Below, in pieces: positions 10,807 to 20,430 of a DNA stretch of 64,000 nt; position 1 is the stretch's first letter; every line of letters starts with the position of its first letter. Origin of the DNA: Mycosphaerella arachidis (lineage: Eukaryota; Ascomycota; Dothideomycetes; Mycosphaerellales; Mycosphaerellaceae); NCBI GenBank assembly GCA_001297265.1, contig LIHB01000111.1, positions 27,019-91,018 of the forward strand. Reading direction: 5' to 3'. The notes below the pieces were generated by a model. It saw only the letters and a program-made list of their open reading frames with translations, made no database searches and was not told the DNA's origin. The position numbers and the translations under genes are program-made.

Positions 10807-11050
10807 CACCACGGTCTCCAAGCCAACTGCCATCACAACCAAAAGATGAACCACCGAAGCGTCGACCAGTCTTGTCAGCCCTTCACCACTCCAGACAGCA
10901 TGGATAGACCCATATTCTTCGAGCTCCATCCTCGTCGATCCAACCAGCCAGTTCGAAGTCAGCTTCAACCCTACTGCCCCGAACACCGCAGTCGAGGACG
11001 ATGGTCGCTGGGTGCTGGGATGCCTTCAACCCCAATACGATATGTAAGTC
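10807..11050. other. Short coding-like remnant, unidentified
   Basis: Around 10918-11043 one plus-strand frame reads smoothly (ILVDPTSQFEVSFNP, then GRWVLGCLQPQYD) and runs into GTAAGT, a good splice donor, at about 11042. It has no start codon and I do not recognise the family. It may be another truncated gene in this graveyard. Confidence 0.3.
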
Positions 11051-11940
11051 TCACGACAGGCCATAGATGTGACTAGCTTTGGCTGACTCGGCTGGAGCAG
11101 GAGACATCACCACGATGAGTATAGACAGGTCAGTCTTACTGGCGCTATAGTCGTGGCGACGCGCCACCACTACTAGCTGATCAGATCTCCAACAACGGTT
11201 ATCTCTCAACGCAGTCTCATCTCGCACCACTCCCAAACTCAACAGCTCATCCGCGAACTTTAGTTGGTCCTCGAGACTCTCCACCTCAGCATCACCCTGC
11301 CAGTACTTCGTCCTGATCACAAAGATATGCGCAGCTATCCCGGTCGCCACTTTCGTCGCATCTACCTTCCCTCCCCTTCGCTCTTGATAAGCATGCAAGA
11401 ACATCCTCAACGCCGCCATTCCCAATTCATGATCCCGAAACGCAGCAATGAAGTACATCTCTGCCGCCATCTGTCCTACGTCGAAATGTGCCGTATCGGG
11501 CTTTGCTAGTTCCAGATCGATCACGTAGAGCTCAAAGGTGTTGGCAATGATGAGGACATTCCCTGTGTCTAGAAGTCTCCAAGCGTTACGACTTCGTTGC
11601 CATGGTTGATGTAGTGGATTGCTTAGTCTGCTGCGGTCTTGATGTGAGGGCCGCTGTAGCCTTGTTCGGCGGCGATGTCCGAGAGTAGAGGAAACATGAG
11701 GTTAAGGCGAGGGATCCGTATTCCTGATGAATCGTGGGTTGACATTGTAAGGTAATGAGGTGTTAATATGGCGATACCAGTCTGCTTTGATCCAATTTCC
11801 AATCTGGTGTTCACGCTGCGTAGCCGGCGATGTGTTTGGCGGTGATTGTAAGGGGCAGAGAGTAACTTTCTTTGCCAGACGGGGTATAAGAAACCGCCGT
11901 AGTCTTCTGATAGTCGGTCTACATTTTTGCATGTTGGATA
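11051..11940 (-). pseudogene. Decayed APH/choline-kinase-like phosphotransferase
   Basis: Minus-strand pieces of a protein-kinase-like small-molecule phosphotransferase are spread over several frames. From the 5' end: IGNWIKADWYRHIN; PRLNLMFPLLSDIAAEQGYSG followed by PHIKTAAD and an in-frame stop; a damaged catalytic loop reading LGDF then a stop where HGDFWxGN is expected; then, after a frame change, GNVLI and VIDLELAKPDTAHFDVGQMAAEMYF, which is the Mg-binding DxE region and the segment that follows it. The C-terminal part runs open to 11051. Multiple stops and frame changes rule out a working enzyme. The substrate of the ancestor cannot be inferred. It lies next to the other remnants between two intact housekeeping genes. 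Confidence 0.7.
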
Positions 11941-12332
11941 GAGGTGTGAGTGCAGGTATGTTTCCCTGCCTTTCTCGGCTGTGAGGTCGAAGGTTGCTGT
12001 ACTGGATCTGTTCAGTCTGTACCGCTTCTGTTGCAGGATGTTCAGCGACTGTGGTGCCGCGGAGCGTTCATGCGTGTAATGTCGTGCTCAAGCGTGATAT
12101 GTGACGTCCGGCGGTGTCGCAGGTCAGGTAGACTGCCAAGGAAGTGTCAGCTCCGTAACTTCAGTCACAAGCCGCAGGAGCATATAATGTGTTCCGAACG
12201 CGCAACGCAAGGCTGTTACTGCCAGGGCCGTAAGGTACTGCCTTGGACGCAGGTTTTAAGGGTCTGATGTACACTATGGGTATCTATAGCACAGATATCC
12301 GGAACGCCTCGCTTTGTCATGACAGTCAATCA
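11941..12332. other. Intergenic region, no gene seen
   Basis: It separates the phosphotransferase remnant from the 3' end of sec6. No protein-like frame or repeat was found. Confidence 0.5.
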
Positions 12333-14633
12333 TCACTTCACCTTACCCAAAACAGTCTCAGGTCCTCTTTCGAGACTCAAATTCGCCGCAGTGTTCTTGA
12401 TACTGCTCAACATGCTTCGGTCGAAGTCATCTCGCGATCTCAGAACAGCTTCGACCCATCCGATCTGTACATCCCAGTACGAAGTCTTCATCCTCTCAAA
12501 CGCTTCCACTACGCCTTGACCTTTAGGCGCGGACAGAAGGTTCTCAAAGGCATTGACTGCTCGCCATTTGTCTTTGATCAGATCGAACGCTGCGCCGTGT
12601 TGGCTGAAGAAGTTGAAGACTGTGACCACATCGTCCTTGATCTTCTCCGTGAATGGATCTTGACGGCGAAACTTCACGCCCTTGTTCTTAACACATTCGA
12701 GGTAGCGTTGAAGTAACGCGTCGCCAAGTTCTTCGATGAAGATATCTTGTAACGATGGGTGTAGGATGTCAGTGAAGTCTTTGAGGTAGTCTTCGAAAGT
12801 CGTGGTGATGGATGCCATCGTCTTCTTCTGGTACCAGGACTGTGTGAAAAAGTCGCTAAGCACTGGCTTGATGTCTGTCGCGAAGATGATCGCGGCGAAG
12901 AGGGACATGCAATGTGTTGCGAGGTCGACGTAGCCATTTGTGAGCTGTTCAATCTCGGTGCTCGATGTGATCGCATACGAAGGCGTCACTAGTGGCTCAA
13001 AGTCGGCCTTGAAGCGCGTCAAGAAAGACATGGCGTTGTGCTCTGGGTCGTCATCAATGTTAGTGATTTGATCATTGGCGATGGCAACGAGCCACTCTTG
13101 CAATGTGCCGACACCTTCCAAAGCCGATGTGTCTTGCGCCATTTCAATCTTGCGGTACTCGTCGTCGACCAGATGTTCCCACATTTTTTGTCGGCCTTTG
13201 AGCGCGCGGATCATGGCATCGACCACACCCTCGACCACATCAGGTCGACCTGAAGACTGCGCAACTGCGAGCTGCTCTCTAAGCATAGTCCACATGTCGC
13301 TCAGACTCTTCGTATGTAGTTGGTCGTTGGCATCCTGGTCCAAACTTCCTTCTGCGCGTGAGAGGAATGTCTTGCGATCCGAAGCTGCCATACGATCCAT
13401 CCACTCTTCCACTGCACGGGTGATGAGACTGCGGTACTCTCGTACAAGCTCGGTCTCGCGCTCGTCGATGAGATGAGGTACAAGATCCTCGGCCTTCAAG
13501 CCAAGTCGCGTCATCTTGCTGTAGTACTTCTCGACCCAGTTGAGGATCGCGAGCATGTGAACCGGCGTGATGTCTTTGTCGTCCAGCTTTTGTATGAGAA
13601 AGTCATGCATAAGCTTGTGGTAGATGTTCGTGAACGTTTGGAAGATCTTCCATTTTTTCGGCATTAGATCCTGCAGTCCAAGCTTGACAGTGTTGAGATC
13701 GTTGAAGTACCACCTCACGGCCTTCTCCAGCTTGTCGGGATCCTCGTCGAAGGCCTGCTTGACTTGGTCGAATTGCGCGATGGCGCTGGCCTCGACTGCC
13801 TGCAAAAACTTCTCCTTATAGCCGCGAAGCTCCCTTTGGCCAACGTTTATGCTCTTGAAGCGGGATGCAACATCTTGAAACTCTCGTTGCGCGTCTTGTA
13901 ATGCTTTTGTTTGGCGATCTTTCTTTTCTTCCTCTTCTATGACCAACGCTAGTCGTACCACCAAGCCATTATTTCCTGCCTGCACAATAGATATGATATT
14001 GATACATGCTGCGCCCACATGCTCATCGAACCAGTCTACCACGTCGTCCAATCTCGTGAAGTGGTCTCGTAATGTGACACCTCCCTCGAGAGGCAGATTT
14101 TCGATCAGCTCCAGACCACTCTCGCCATCGGCACTCCCTTTGACCTGATCCATCGCCTGATCTCGCACATCTCGTAGTCCGGTCAGGCCAGCATGCACTG
14201 CCAACAGATTCGGCTGGTTGTCCATGTCCTCCTCATCCTCCTTCAGCAATGCCTCCAGCTCACTCAACTGCTGACCAAACGTGTCTATGCTCGCTTTGAC
14301 GCTCTCCACCGCCGCAAAGTTCCTCTGCATGACGCTCATCTTGTTGATCTCGGGAAAGTCCTCGATCATGCCCTGAGCTTCAGCGCATAGCTTGTCAATC
14401 TTCATCATCTCTTCCTTGATCAGGCCGACGATCTTTTGGCCTTCGCTAATGCTGGTCATACCATTTTGGGTGATCTCGAGCTGTTCCTTGAGGCCATGCT
14501 TGAGCTGGCCGTCGATGGCTGCCTTCTTGCGCGTGAACTCGTTGCGCAGGGACGGCAGCTTGTCGAGGTCGTCGGGGTTTTTGAGCAGCTCGGCGAGCTT
14601 AGACGTCGTGTCTTCCAGCGTTCCATCGTTCAT
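12333..14633 (-). CDS. sec6: Exocyst complex component Sec6
   Basis: Subunit of the octameric exocyst, which tethers secretory vesicles to the plasma membrane at hyphal tips before SNARE fusion. It is a 766-residue protein in one exon. The start was placed at 14633 because MNDGTLED followed by LAELLKNPDDLDKLPSLR and EFTRKKAAID matches the N-terminus I know for Aspergillus Sec6; the frame stays open upstream but only with non-conserved Pro-rich sequence. The N-terminal third is predicted coiled coil (KIVGLIKEEMMKIDKLCAEA). The central and C-terminal parts are the helical Sec6 domain, with NWVEKYYSKMTRLGL and a C-terminal helix rich in Asp and Arg. Length agrees with fungal Sec6. It shares a 268-bp divergent intergenic region with the uL30m gene. 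Confidence 0.93.
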   Translation of the reverse strand: MNDGTLEDTTSKLAELLKNPDDLDKLPSLRNEFTRKKAAIDGQLKHGLKEQLEITQNGMTSISEGQKIVGLIKEEMMKIDKLCAEAQGMIEDFPEINKMSVMQRNFAAVESVKASIDTFGQQLSELEALLKEDEEDMDNQPNLLAVHAGLTGLRDVRDQAMDQVKGSADGESGLELIENLPLEGGVTLRDHFTRLDDVVDWFDEHVGAACINIISIVQAGNNGLVVRLALVIEEEEKKDRQTKALQDAQREFQDVASRFKSINVGQRELRGYKEKFLQAVEASAIAQFDQVKQAFDEDPDKLEKAVRWYFNDLNTVKLGLQDLMPKKWKIFQTFTNIYHKLMHDFLIQKLDDKDITPVHMLAILNWVEKYYSKMTRLGLKAEDLVPHLIDERETELVREYRSLITRAVEEWMDRMAASDRKTFLSRAEGSLDQDANDQLHTKSLSDMWTMLREQLAVAQSSGRPDVVEGVVDAMIRALKGRQKMWEHLVDDEYRKIEMAQDTSALEGVGTLQEWLVAIANDQITNIDDDPEHNAMSFLTRFKADFEPLVTPSYAITSSTEIEQLTNGYVDLATHCMSLFAAIIFATDIKPVLSDFFTQSWYQKKTMASITTTFEDYLKDFTDILHPSLQDIFIEELGDALLQRYLECVKNKGVKFRRQDPFTEKIKDDVVTVFNFFSQHGAAFDLIKDKWRAVNAFENLLSAPKGQGVVEAFERMKTSYWDVQIGWVEAVLRSRDDFDRSMLSSIKNTAANLSLERGPETVLGKVK

Positions 14634-14901
14634 TGTGAATGCGACAGCAGGGCACTTTAGAGGTTGTGCTGTGGTCCAAGACGTGTTGTCGCATCGAGCT
14701 TGGTGGTGCTGGCACGGAGCCGGCGGAGGTGGAGGAGCGACTGACTTCGAGGATTCGCACTTCATTGGGACATTCACTTGACATCAGCAATCACCTGCGC
14801 AGTCCATAGTTCATCGCCAGCCCACACCTCAGGACAAACCAGAAATCGCGGCCTCATCGCTGCCCAACGCGACACGGCAAAATCTTCACCATCCACACAC
14901 A
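14634..14901. promoter_or_regulatory. Bidirectional intergenic promoter, sec6 / uL30m
   Basis: Only 268 bp separates two divergent start codons, so promoter elements for both genes must lie here or in the leaders. No TATA box stands out. Assignment rests on gene arrangement alone. Confidence 0.5.
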
Positions 14902-15177
14902 ATGGCCTACTTCCGCATCACGCTCCTCAGATCGGCCATTGGCCTGCCACGAAAGACGTGGGGCGTCCTCGAAGCACTCGGCCTGAAAAAGCGTCTCAAC
15001 ACAGTCTACCACCCAGTATCACCATCAGTCGCCGGTCAGATCTTTGCCGTGAAGGAATTGGTGGATGTACAGGAGGTGGATCAAGCTTTGACCAAGGATG
15101 AATTGAAGGAACTCAGGAGGCCAGATCCAGGCTTTTATGTCGAGAAGCGGGCGAAGGATATCAGGGCGGGATTGTGA
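14902..15177 (+). CDS. mrpl33: Mitochondrial large-subunit ribosomal protein uL30m (L30/L33 family)
   Basis: Small component of the mitochondrial 54S ribosomal subunit, 91 residues, one exon. The L30 signature is clear: FRITLLRSAIGLPRKTWGVLEALGLKK is the conserved strand-turn-helix, followed by a conserved NTVYHPVSPSVAGQIFAVKELV segment and a lysine-rich tail. The start ATG is directly before AYFRITL, so there is no room for a long presequence, as in yeast Mrpl33, where targeting information is internal. The length matches the family. Confidence 0.93.
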   Translation: MAYFRITLLRSAIGLPRKTWGVLEALGLKKRLNTVYHPVSPSVAGQIFAVKELVDVQEVDQALTKDELKELRRPDPGFYVEKRAKDIRAGL

Positions 15178-15886
15178 AGAGCCATGGGAGAAATGGTCAG
15201 AGCGAGGATACTACACGGAGGTTCTGTCGCAAGAGAACGATGGACATGCTGCGTCGAGATTTGTATGGGCATAGCGCCGCAACATGCGTGCTCTCCTGCC
15301 TAGGCAATCGCCTTGCGACTCTCGCGTATCCGGAGTGAGCTACAAGCTTCGCATGAAAGGCGTGGAAAATAGTGGTGCATTGTCGTCAAGGCTCAGAAAG
15401 CATAGAGGATGAGAGTGGGAACAGGCAACCATGCTGAAGGCTGAAGTGGCACACCGCAGCATATTGAGATCTGGACTCGCCCTCATCAAGCACGAAGAGC
15501 GCAGGAGAATCGCAAAGTAGCCGATGCTCGCGCAGTGACGGCCTACTCCTTGGCAGTAGCAGCAGACTGCTGTATTGGAAGCAACACGAACAGAAGCCGA
15601 ATGCAAGGATCGAGAGCTCAAGGACGGATAGATCACGAAAGACTATCGAGACAGAACAGACATGTTGTCTCCATACGTTATGTGTTTCAGAAACCTCGAT
15701 ATGCCCAAGAAGATCTTGTTCTCCATCAAGCAAAATGATGACTCTAATGTATCGAACGGCATTAGCATGCACATGGGGTCGAGCAGATCAAGCTCCCAAG
15801 TAGCTGAAGATCGTCGAATATATGGCTGAAGACTGTGACCACCAACGTAGCCACTGCGCCTTTCAATGCAGATTACGGTCTGGTCA
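15178..15886. other. Intergenic region, no gene seen
   Basis: No protein-like frame, RNA gene or repeat recognised before the MITE-like element. Confidence 0.5.
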
Positions 15887-16132
15887 GTCAACAAGCAAGT
15901 CAAGCAAGTCTGGACCATCTGACTTTTTTACTTGCCAAGCGCAAGTCGTCTTATGAGATCGAACTTGCTTACTTGTAGCAAGGCTTGCTTGCAAGTCACT
16001 TGGTAGAACTTGCTCCTGTAGGCGTAAACAGCAAGTCAAGCAAGTCTAGACTCTGAAACTTACTTGTTTGCCAAGCACAAGTCGTCTAAGGAGACCAGAC
16101 TTGCTGGCTTGTAGAAAGACTTGCTTGTTGAC
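15887..16132. mobile_element. MITE-like element with perfect 15-bp TIRs
   Basis: GTCAACAAGCAAGTC at 15887-15901 is repeated exactly in inverted orientation at 16118-16132. Inside are two direct 98-bp copies with no indels between them (15894-15991 and 16030-16127, offset 136), both starting AGCAAGTCAAGCAAGTCT and ending ACTTGCTTG or GGCTTGCTTG. The hexamer GTCTGG occurs just outside each end (15878-15883 and 16135-16140), separated by 2-3 bases from the TIRs, and may be a target-site duplication. There is no coding capacity. A non-autonomous DNA transposon is the simplest reading. Confidence 0.65.
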
Positions 16133-18627
16133 CAGTCTGGCAGAGTAGTCGTGTGTGAAGCAGAATCTACCGTCTTTATTATGCTTCACGCTGCCTGCTG
16201 CGTCAAGAAGTCGGTTACCAGTCACGCTGTTGTTCTGGTTTACAAAAGGCTAAGTGCTACATGTTGATCACTTGCTGGCACTCCAACGATCATCCTCGGT
16301 GGGATGGCGCAGTTGTAAAGGATATCGAAGAGGACCTATCAAAGTAAAGTGTTCTGATCTTACCGCGTCTGGAGCCGAAGGCTGGCTCTGCGTGGGGAAC
16401 AAGCCTGCTGCCATTCGATCGAGGATGATTGTTTTGCTGTTTTCGCCTCTTAAACCACATTGGTGGATGAGAACTGCGGTCTTGTCCATCTCGATCCCGT
16501 ACTCTCGCAGACGATGGCGCGGTGCTGTTGCTTCCGGGGCCATAGGATTCGTTTCGACATATCTGCACTTGTTCCTCAGCCTCATGAGTGCAGAAAATAG
16601 CGAGCTACAGCGGTGGTCCTCACGTCTGCCATCGTGAGTGGCTGTTATCGCTGTCTAATACACTGCCAAAGAGCTTCACGATCGAATGCTCCAGGGGCTA
16701 TCAGCGTGTATGGCTCGACAAAATTGCGTTGTGGGATCGCCCGGCGGTATTATGGTTCCTGAATACAACATTCCAACACGATACCAAAGAGAGATCACCA
16801 TCGAACAGCGAAGGTCATTCTGCATGAGAAAGTCTGCCCTGCGAAGAGGCCGTTCAAGTGCTGAATCTGCCAGCGTTTGTACCCTCTGCAAAATCGACCT
16901 TCGTCGTGAAGTGGTGTGGAAGAGGGCACACCGGATTCTTTGCAAAAGCCTCAATCGAGGCAGGCATCTGTTGTGCCGGAACACCGAGCTGTCACCAGAC
17001 GATCGTTATGTCTTGTCCGCATGCAGCACATGACTGGCTGTACATCCGGTGTTGTCAGATCTTTGTGGCGCGAGCTGGCGCAGTGCCACATTGGCTACAC
17101 GTTTCGTATACGTCGACACGACAACAGAATGTTCTTGTCGTTAAGCCTGAGGGTGCGCGTCCTTGACGCCGAGGCTTGGCTTGACTTTGGAGTCGAACCC
17201 GCTACTTCGTAGGTACCCAGGCGATGCCTGACGACTGCGCTGCACCTTCGTTGCGATATTCGGTCATGCTGTGGTCGTCAGTCTACAGGAGCGAAAAGGA
17301 TGAGAATCGGACGGATGCATTCGGATTCTGCCCAAGCGCAAAAGTTCGATGTCCGCTCCTTGTGCCACGGCGAACAGAAATACTGCTGAGACTCATGAGG
17401 GCAGCTGCGTGTATCAAATGCAAAAGTAACAAGCGCTGTCGACAGAACGCACTACCCCCATTGCCAAAGAAGACCAGACCATGGTGGCACCTCGCGCAGC
17501 CGGCAAAAAAGGGCTCCCCCATCGAACCCACCACCAACGCGGCCTCCCCGAGACTCGAACCCCGGACCTTCCACGCGCCAAAAAGAAGACCACAGCGAAC
17601 GTGGGAGAAGAAAGACGATCAATTACACCACACGTCGATCTCGGAGAGAGACATTCACGGACCACTTAAGACTTCCCGTAGGAATTCCACTTGAAGCCAC
17701 CCGCAAGTATAGGTTGTAACAGCTTACGCCACAGAGTCGAATCTATTGCTTCTTTGGTGAGAGGTCCCTTCTTGAATTCCATTATATCCCTTTGGAAATG
17801 CTTGGTGCTAGCGCCGGGACTAGCCGTTAGCGCTGTTTTCACATGCGACGGGATCATCTTGACTGGTGTCTTTGAGAAGGCACTTTGCAGGCAGCACATT
17901 GGTAATTTCTCACTACGGGATGTAATATGAGTACAGGAGCTTGCGCACTAGTATTTAGAGAGGGTGTCAACTGACGACGAAGCTCTGCGACCTGACCTGT
18001 TCCTCTGGCAGCTTCATTGCAGGCTGGAAACGTCGCGACGACAAGATTGAGCAGATGTTCGCTTTCCGTGCGCAGTCAACAGCTGCGCACTTACTTCCAC
18101 GGCCTGTTGCGTATTGAGATATGGGAGTCAAAGCAAAGATGGCCTATAAATGCCTCACATGCGTAATGTCAGCAGAAGGGTTTGCGTGCATGACGATATT
18201 GCAATCTATGAAACTCCAACAATGCCCTCTTTCCTATTTCCTTGACAATGGCATAGTCTGTCCCCGCCCATCCATGGGAGCTGTGTCGGCTCAACATCCT
18301 CTACCGTGCAAACGCCATTTTGTCTATCGTTCTACGACCTGAACCTACCGCTCTTGATTATGGCTGTCCAGGCATGTTCGGCAGAGCTGGCTGCGAGTAC
18401 TGCCAGAAGAATGTATCAAGGCTGGACCAGTACTCGGAATTGGCGAAGCTAAGAAATATGGATCAGTGGGGGTTCCACGGTGTAAATATGCATTTATTGC
18501 GATCTGTGCTGTGTGATCGCCGGTCATATGTACACCTCTTGTACATCTCATAACCAAGATCTTCTCGAAAGCAACGCCAGACGCTATGCAGGTAATACAA
18601 TATCGCAAAGGCAAGATGAAGAAGCTA
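16133..18627. other. Gene-free region with a tRNA-like sequence
   Basis: About 2.5 kb holds no frame I can support as a gene. On the minus strand between about 17640 and 17510 there is a pol III-like arrangement (A-box-like TGGTGTAATTG, B-box-like GGTTCGAGTCT, then T6) that does not fold into a good tRNA. Several short frames between 16590 and 17160 are Cys-rich by chance or decay. Confidence 0.4.
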
Positions 18628-19479
18628 TCATTTGTTGTGCCAGAGGAAGTTCCTCGACGAGTCCCATTTTTCTGCATTGGCATATCTACAATGGGGCAAG
18701 TTCTCGTCAGCCCTGTGTCAGTAGCGTATGGGGAGTCCTCTTCTTTCTGCAAAAGCAAGAGAAAGGAAATGTCAACGTACATGTATGTCATGCTGCTGCG
18801 CAGACTGGGCTGCAGCGTATCCGGGTATCCCTCAAAGAGCCACATCACACTTGCCCAACTGACGCTGGCGAAGACTGGCCAGGCGTAGCGTTGCACCGCT
18901 TTCGTTTGTTCCGCGTTCAGGCCAAGGAAACCAGCGCCGCCATGTCCACCGTAATGCGATCCCACCAACGCATTGTCGCCAGGTGGTTGTACGGCGAGCT
19001 TGGCGAGTGCCAGCACCACACGCGCAAAGACATAGATCACGATCTGCTGGTTCACGCTGCTTCTTGCGCCCTTTCCGTGTCCAAACACCCAGTATCCGCC
19101 AAACAGTCCTGCTAGGAATGTGTGAGAGTGATGTTGCTTGTCGCCAGATGCTTTCCGCAGCATAAGCATCGAGCTCTTGTACAGGAAGGCGAATAGTGCC
19201 AGGTTCCTTGCGTGTTGTCTCGTTGCCTTGTAGATCAACTTGATTTTCTCTTGCACTGTGCCGGATCGGAAGAGGAAGATCATGACCAATGCATGAGGGA
19301 AGCGGACTTTGGCCCCGTAGACTGCGCCATTGCGGATGGCTTTGAGGAGGACGAGAGGCTGTTTGTACTTTGGGTCGAGAATGATGCGTTCGAAGGTGGC
19401 CTACAACGATCTTGTAAGCTCCATTGTCTCCAGCATGTCATCAGGTCCTCACCTGTAGTTGCTTGTACGAGTCGGCCAT
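18628..19479 (-). CDS. Peroxisomal membrane protein 4 (PMP24/PXMP4 family)
   Basis: Integral peroxisomal membrane protein of the Tim17/Tim22/Pmp24 superfamily, 234 residues from three exons: 19453-19479 (only nine codons, MADSYKQLQ), 18781-19400 and 18628-18685. Introns are 19401-19452 and 18686-18780; the second uses the strong donor GTACGT. Joined, the first exons read LQATFERIILDPKYKQPLVLL and the conserved KAIRNGAVYGAKVRFPHALV. The C-terminus reads LQPSLRSSMTYIYANAEKW then DSSRNFLWHNK, the family's hallmark end. Reading straight through intron 2 would replace this end with a long unrelated tail. Several hydrophobic segments and a Gly-rich stretch (GSHYGGHGGAGFLG) are present. Its exact function is unclear even in well-studied species. 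Confidence 0.92.
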
Positions 19480-20430
19480 GGTGGGCTGCGGGTAGTCGAC
19501 TGGCGACGTTCTATGATCTTCGTTCGTAAGGCCGTTGCTAGACTGTCATCAGAGTAATCAAGAAGCGGTATACTGGACTGTTGTTCCTAGGTGATCAATC
19601 ACATGAAAGAAGTCTGTACTTTGGCGCATGTGACAACGATGCTTCAAGGTTGTGCCGGGAAGACGGCGTTGTCAACCGAGGTGTTGTCGGCATGTGAACG
19701 ACGAGAGACGATGACGATTCTTGCCAGCCACTTCACCATCATGCTGCCTCTCTCACTGCATCTGTCTCATGAAACTGTAAGATGTGTACGCTCATCAGTG
19801 AGCGACAGCATGTATCGAGCTGACCTCGCGATCATCATCGCTGTTAGGAAGCGAAGATGGTAGCACAGGGTCAGAAACACGACATTCTCGGCCCAACAAC
19901 GGACATGTTGGAAAGCACAACCTTCGTTCAAACATGATGTGCGCAGTCTCGACCTCAGTAACACCATTCGACTGATGTCTGCCTGCGTCGATCCAAGCAT
20001 TGACTGCCTCTGTGGTGTCAGGTACGATCTAAGTCGCGATATCTAGTTCTCACTTACCTCACCCACAGGCATGGCACGCGACATATTACGAGCAACATCA
20101 TGAACGTACGAAGCATCGCAAGAGAAGAAGTTTCTATGATGGTCCCCTTTAATCAAGGAGTATCATCAGTGATACTATATTAGATCACACCTGCACGCAG
20201 ATGCTGGTTCCCATTTCGTACCTGCCCTCGAGGACGAATCGAGTGCAACTGGAGTAACAAGGACGATTCGCTGTATGTTACTTCTTTCAGTCCCATGTCT
20301 TGAGCGTGACAGTCTCCGACTGCAAGTGTGCTATCTTCCAGCTGCGGCCTCCAGGTAGGTAGAAGTTCTTCATCTGCCACGACCTGGCAAAGGATATACT
20401 TCGACGAAACGACCTTCTGATGTTGACGGA
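19480..20430. other. Divergent intergenic region
   Basis: About 950 bp lies between the divergent Pmp24 and glutaminase genes. No gene was found in it. The promoters of both genes must lie here. Confidence 0.5.

Noticed and set aside
10687..10986. Minus-strand MSEPW-repeat protein
   Set aside because: The repeat is a minisatellite; the rest of the frame overlaps the end of the metallophosphoesterase remnant and has no support.
17185..17240. Third B-box-like GGTTCGACTCC on the minus strand
   Set aside because: No T-stem or acceptor pairing and no convincing A box; likely chance.
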